NCBI RefSeq assembly: GCF_003751505.1
Contig: NZ_RJVB01000002.1
Span: 62,001 to 126,000 of the forward strand
Reading direction: 5' to 3'
Length of the DNA: 64,000 bases
Origin: Erwinia sp. JUb26
GTDB taxonomy: Bacteria; Pseudomonadota; Gammaproteobacteria; Enterobacterales; Enterobacteriaceae
Position numbers and translations under genes: made by a program. The notes beneath the pieces are model-generated. The model did no database searches. It saw only the letters and a list, made by a program, of their open reading frames with translations, and had not been told where the DNA came from. This document shows positions 61,360-64,000 of the stretch, one piece after another. How positions within the stretch are numbered: the first letter of the stretch is position 1; every line of letters begins with the position of its first letter.

Positions 61360-61575
61360 ATGAAGTGGATGTTAAGTATTGCGGCGCTGAGCGTATCAAT
61401 GCTGGTGAGCGGCTGCAGTAGCGATTACGTGATGGCCACCAAAGACGGCAAAATGATCATGACCGACGGCAAGCCAAATATCGATAAAGAAACCGGACTG
61501 GTGAAATACGTCGATGAATCCGGCCATGAAATACAGATTAACGGTGATGAAATCTCTTCCATCGTTGAGCGCTAA
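61360..61575 (+). CDS. ygdR: lipoprotein YgdR (DUF903)
   Basis: A 71-residue precursor with lipobox VSGC (Cys19) and the mature part [20 protein letters not shown], close to E. coli YgdR. It has the same fold as YgdI (33012). Preceded by a clear AGGGAGA site. Function unknown; such small lipoproteins are likely membrane anchored, with Ser-Ser after the Cys favouring the outer membrane. Confidence 0.94.
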   Translation: MKWMLSIAALSVSMLVSGCSSDYVMATKDGKMIMTDGKPNIDKETGLVKYVDESGHEIQINGDEISSIVER

Positions 61576-61795
61576 ATGCTGATTTGCCATCTGACGCTGA
61601 TATTTCAGGTGGCAAACGATATGCTTTCCTCTCTCTGACCGGTAATCCCCCTTTCCCCTCCCGCGTCTGACGGTTATAGTCGAAAACCGGGTTCTGATTC
61701 TGTAAGCACAGACGTCGCAATCTATTGCCAGGATCCCCTGTTGCGGACGCAGCTGATGTCCCTGACCTTTTAATAATGAAAAAAGGAAGCCTGCT

Positions 61796-62836
61796 ATGCA
61801 TTATCACCGCATCCCCCACAGCACACTTGAGGTCAGCTCCCTTGGCCTGGGTACCATGACGTTTGGGGAACAAAACAGCGAAGCCGACGCGCACGCCCAG
61901 CTTGATTTGGCGCTGAGCCGCGGCATTAACCTGATTGACACAGCAGAGATGTATCCGGTGCCACCGCGCCCGGAAACCCAGGGGTTAACTGAAAAATATA
62001 TTGGCAGCTGGCTGAAAGCGCGCGGCTGCCGCGACAAGATCGTACTGGCTTCTAAAGTGGCCGGTCCGGTACGTGGTGCCGATGCCTCTATTCGCCCCAA
62101 CCAGGCATTGGATCGCAAGAATATTCGTGAAGCGCTGGATGCCAGCCTGAAAAGACTGAACACGGATTACATTGATTTATACCAGCTGCACTGGCCACAG
62201 CGCCAAACCAACTATTTCGGCAAGCTGAACTATCAGTACACGGATAACACCGCGCCGGTGACGTTGCTGGAAACGCTGGAAGCGCTGACCGAACAGGTGC
62301 GTGCCGGAAAGATCCGCTATATTGGCGTGTCGAACGAAACGCCATGGGGCGTGATGCGCTATCTGCAGCTGGCGGAAAAACACGAGCTGCCGCGTATCGT
62401 CAGCATTCAGAACCCCTACAGCCTGTTAAACCGCAGCTTTGAGTTGGGCCTGGCGGAGATCAGCCAGCATGAAGGCGTGGAGCTACTGGCCTATTCAAGC
62501 CTGGCGTTTGGTACGCTAAGTGGAAAATATCTGAACGGAGCGAAGCCTGCGGGTGCGCGTAATACGCTGTTCAGCCGCTTTACGCGCTACAGCGGCGAGC
62601 AGGCCGAACTGGCAATCAGCGAGTACGTTGCGCTGGCGCAGCGGCACGGGTTAGATCCGTCACAAATGGCGCTGGCGTTTGTGCGCCAGCAGCCGTTTGT
62701 TGCCAGCACGCTGCTGGGGGCAACCACACTGGAGCAGCTGAAGATTAATATCGACAGCTACGACCTGACGCTGAATGCCGACATTATTGACGAGCTGGAA
62801 GCGATCCACCGCCGCTATACCTATCCGGCACCGTGA
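61796..62836 (+). CDS. tas: aldo-keto reductase Tas
   Basis: An NADPH-dependent aldo-keto reductase of 346 residues, the E. coli length. Catalytic residues fit the family: Asp in LIDTAEMY (near 43), Tyr of that motif, Lys in LASKVAG and His in LYQLHWPQR. In E. coli tas restores growth of a tyrosine-requiring strain; its natural substrate is unknown. AAAGGAAGC precedes the ATG by about 8 bases. Confidence 0.95.
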   Translation: MHYHRIPHSTLEVSSLGLGTMTFGEQNSEADAHAQLDLALSRGINLIDTAEMYPVPPRPETQGLTEKYIGSWLKARGCRDKIVLASKVAGPVRGADASIRPNQALDRKNIREALDASLKRLNTDYIDLYQLHWPQRQTNYFGKLNYQYTDNTAPVTLLETLEALTEQVRAGKIRYIGVSNETPWGVMRYLQLAEKHELPRIVSIQNPYSLLNRSFELGLAEISQHEGVELLAYSSLAFGTLSGKYLNGAKPAGARNTLFSRFTRYSGEQAELAISEYVALAQRHGLDPSQMALAFVRQQPFVASTLLGATTLEQLKINIDSYDLTLNADIIDELEAIHRRYTYPAP

Positions 62837-62844
62837 ATCGCCAG

Positions 62845-62870
62845 CGGGCGGGGATCTCCCCGCCCGTTTT
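62845..62870 (+). terminator. terminator of tas
   Basis: A 10-base stem CGGGCGGGGA/TCCCCGCCCG with a 2-base loop is followed by TTTT. It lies 8 bases after the tas stop and overlaps the stop of the convergent DJ-1/PfpI gene. Confidence 0.8.
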
Positions 62871-63702
62871 ACTCATAGCGTGACATCCGTTCCACGCTCT
62901 GTTGCAGGCGCTGCTGCCAGTCAGGGGTACGCTGTTGCACCAGGGCAAAGACCTTCTCGCGCAGCGCTTCCGTCATCTCATCACCGGCCAGCTGCGGCGT
63001 ACCGCTATTAAATGGCGGGTGCGGATCGTACTGCATCAGTAGCTGTGCCGCTTTAGCGCTTTCATCGCCTAACAGCCTGGCGCGCAGCGTCAGACCGAAA
63101 TCGATCCCTGCCGTTACACCACCGCCCGAAATTCGGTTGCGGTCAATCACTACGCGGTCATTCTGCGGCAGCGCGCCAAATCGGGCCAGGTCGTCAATCA
63201 TCGACCAGTGGGTGGTGGCTTTATAGCCCTGCATCAACCCGGCTGCGCCCAGCAGGATCGATCCGGTACAGACGCTGGTCACCCACTGCGCCTCGCTGCC
63301 AACCTTGTGCATCCAGTCGAGCATTTCCGTTTCCTGTAGCAGCGCGTAAGGATTTCCGGTGCCGGTAACGCAAAGAATATCGACCTTTTTGAGCTGCTTA
63401 AAAGTGGTGGTAGGCACAAACTGCACGTGCGGTACCTCGCCCTTCACCGGCTGCAGATCGCGCCAGACAAACTCCACATTAAACACCCCACCCGCCAGCG
63501 CCGTTGCCGGTCCGATGATATCCAGCGGCGTCATGCCGGGGTAGATGACGAAGGCCAACGTCGGTTTATCCCCTACAGGATGCGTCGGCAGTGGAGCACT
63601 TCCAGTCGCGCTGCTGGCAAAGAGTGAGGAGCTGGCCCCTGCCCCAACGCCGGTGGCAATCAGCGCCAGTGCCGATTTCGCGATAAAATCCCTTCTTTCC
63701 AT
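62869..63702 (-). CDS. DJ-1/PfpI-family protein with Tat-like signal
   Basis: The 277-residue protein begins MERRDFIAKSALALI, a twin-arginine-like signal with a hydrophobic stretch to about residue 30, then a DJ-1/PfpI glutamine-amidotransferase-like domain (TLAFVIYPGMTPLDIIGPA near 48). The nucleophile Cys is in VTSVCTGSILLGAAGLM near 145. Related cytoplasmic proteins include isonitrile hydratases and the sensor part of AraC-like regulators; no DNA-binding domain is present here. The predicted exported location is unusual for this family. No such gene stands between tas and lplT in E. coli. Substrate unknown. Confidence 0.82.
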   Translation of the reverse strand: MERRDFIAKSALALIATGVGAGASSSLFASSATGSAPLPTHPVGDKPTLAFVIYPGMTPLDIIGPATALAGGVFNVEFVWRDLQPVKGEVPHVQFVPTTTFKQLKKVDILCVTGTGNPYALLQETEMLDWMHKVGSEAQWVTSVCTGSILLGAAGLMQGYKATTHWSMIDDLARFGALPQNDRVVIDRNRISGGGVTAGIDFGLTLRARLLGDESAKAAQLLMQYDPHPPFNSGTPQLAGDEMTEALREKVFALVQQRTPDWQQRLQQSVERMSRYE

Positions 63703-63816
63703 GTCTTTCCTCCAAAATGACTCTGTGATTACACGTACAACTAGTCACGCAGGGTAACATTACCGAGCGTGATAATCAGAGGAAAGGGGGGAGCGATTTA
63801 ACTGATGTTAAGAAAT

Positions 63817-63840
63817 GTCCGGGCCAACGGCGGCCCGGAC
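63817..63840 (-). terminator. possible terminator of lplT
   Basis: GTCCGGGCC and GGCCCGGAC form a perfect 9-base stem with a 6-base loop between lplT and the DJ-1/PfpI gene. On the minus strand it is followed by only ATTTCT, so termination is likely weak or Rho assisted. Confidence 0.45.
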
Positions 63841-63852
63841 GGCAGAGTGCGA

Positions 63853-64000
63853 TCAGGCCTTGCGTTTTTGCGCCAGCTGCCAGCCCCAGAGAACGGCGAT
63901 AGCCAGTGCGAACAACGCGCCGAACCCAACGCCGGTGGCGACCGGTGGGGCACCCAGCTTAATCGCCAGGGAATAGAGCCCCAGCATCACCAGCATCGCC
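63853..64000 (-). CDS. lplT: lysophospholipid transporter LplT, C-terminal part
   Basis: The last 48 codons of a gene that continues beyond the window edge. The sequence contains [16 protein letters not shown] and [17 protein letters not shown] and then a basic end (QKRKA), matching the final two membrane segments of LplT, which imports lysophospholipids for reacylation by Aas. tas-lplT-aas is the E. coli order, supporting the call. Confidence 0.8.
   Translation of the reverse strand, partial: AMLVMLGLYSLAIKLGAPPVATGVGFGALFALAIAVLWGWQLAQKRKA

Overview
This window is core chromosome of an enterobacterium, most likely Erwiniaceae (Erwinia or Pantoea-like). Almost every protein closely resembles its Escherichia coli counterpart, and the gene order follows the E. 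coli cysJIH-eno-relA-barA-csrB-gcvA-recBCD-thyA-mutH-tas-lplT segment. Several E. coli neighbours are missing (mazEF, the gud genes, sdaCB, ygdQ, the CRISPR-cas block beside cysH). I recognise genes from memory of these families; no database search was possible.

Layout. 1-500: end of an unknown gene, a small two-helix membrane protein and an orphan short frame. 500-5409: cysHIJ (sulfite from PAPS, then sulfide) divergent from queD. 5825-8083: an amino-acid ABC importer of the cystine type, then a secreted pyrophosphatase and queE. 9665-11552: a LysR regulator divergent from a metallo-beta-lactamase-fold protein lacking the usual zinc motif. 11670-15666: eno, pyrG and mazG. 15667-16847: a 1.2-kb gene-free, repeat-rich stretch where E. 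coli carries mazEF. 16848-22730: relA, a wrecked rlmD pseudogene, and barA. 22778-26754: glycerate kinase, yqcA, truC, yqcC, csrB sRNA, syd. 26875-30052: queF, ppnN, xni. 30206-33236: rlmM, ygdD, gcvA, the divergent gcvB sRNA, ygdI. 33461-37299: csdA-csdE, tcdA, mltA. 37504-37856: three identical initiator tRNA genes. 37939-52520: amiC, argA, recD-recB-ptrA-recC. 52612-54341: four minor-pseudopilin-type genes. 54622-59843: a VanX-like dipeptidase, thyA-lgt, ptsP, rppH. 60011-60335: a cluster of DnaA boxes. 60528-64000: mutH, ygdR, tas, a DJ-1/PfpI protein with a Tat-like signal, and the 3' end of lplT.

How the parts connect. The left end is centred on sulfur: assimilatory sulfite reduction next to a probable cystine-type importer, with the CsdA/CsdE desulfurase and TcdA further right. 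Three enzymes of queuosine precursor synthesis (QueD, QueE, QueF) lie in separate transcription units. BarA and the csrB RNA belong to one regulatory cascade (BarA-UvrY-CsrB-CsrA), and a UvrY-type palindrome lies at the expected distance upstream of csrB. RecBCD, MutH, Xni, ThyA and MazG add a strong DNA maintenance and nucleotide theme.

I found no clear undescribed multi-gene system. The best leads are the repeat-rich mazG-relA interval, a family of palindromes with a conserved centre but copy-specific arms, the decayed rlmD, a possible coupled leader peptide before ppnN, a shortened gcvB, and the DnaA-box cluster before mutH.
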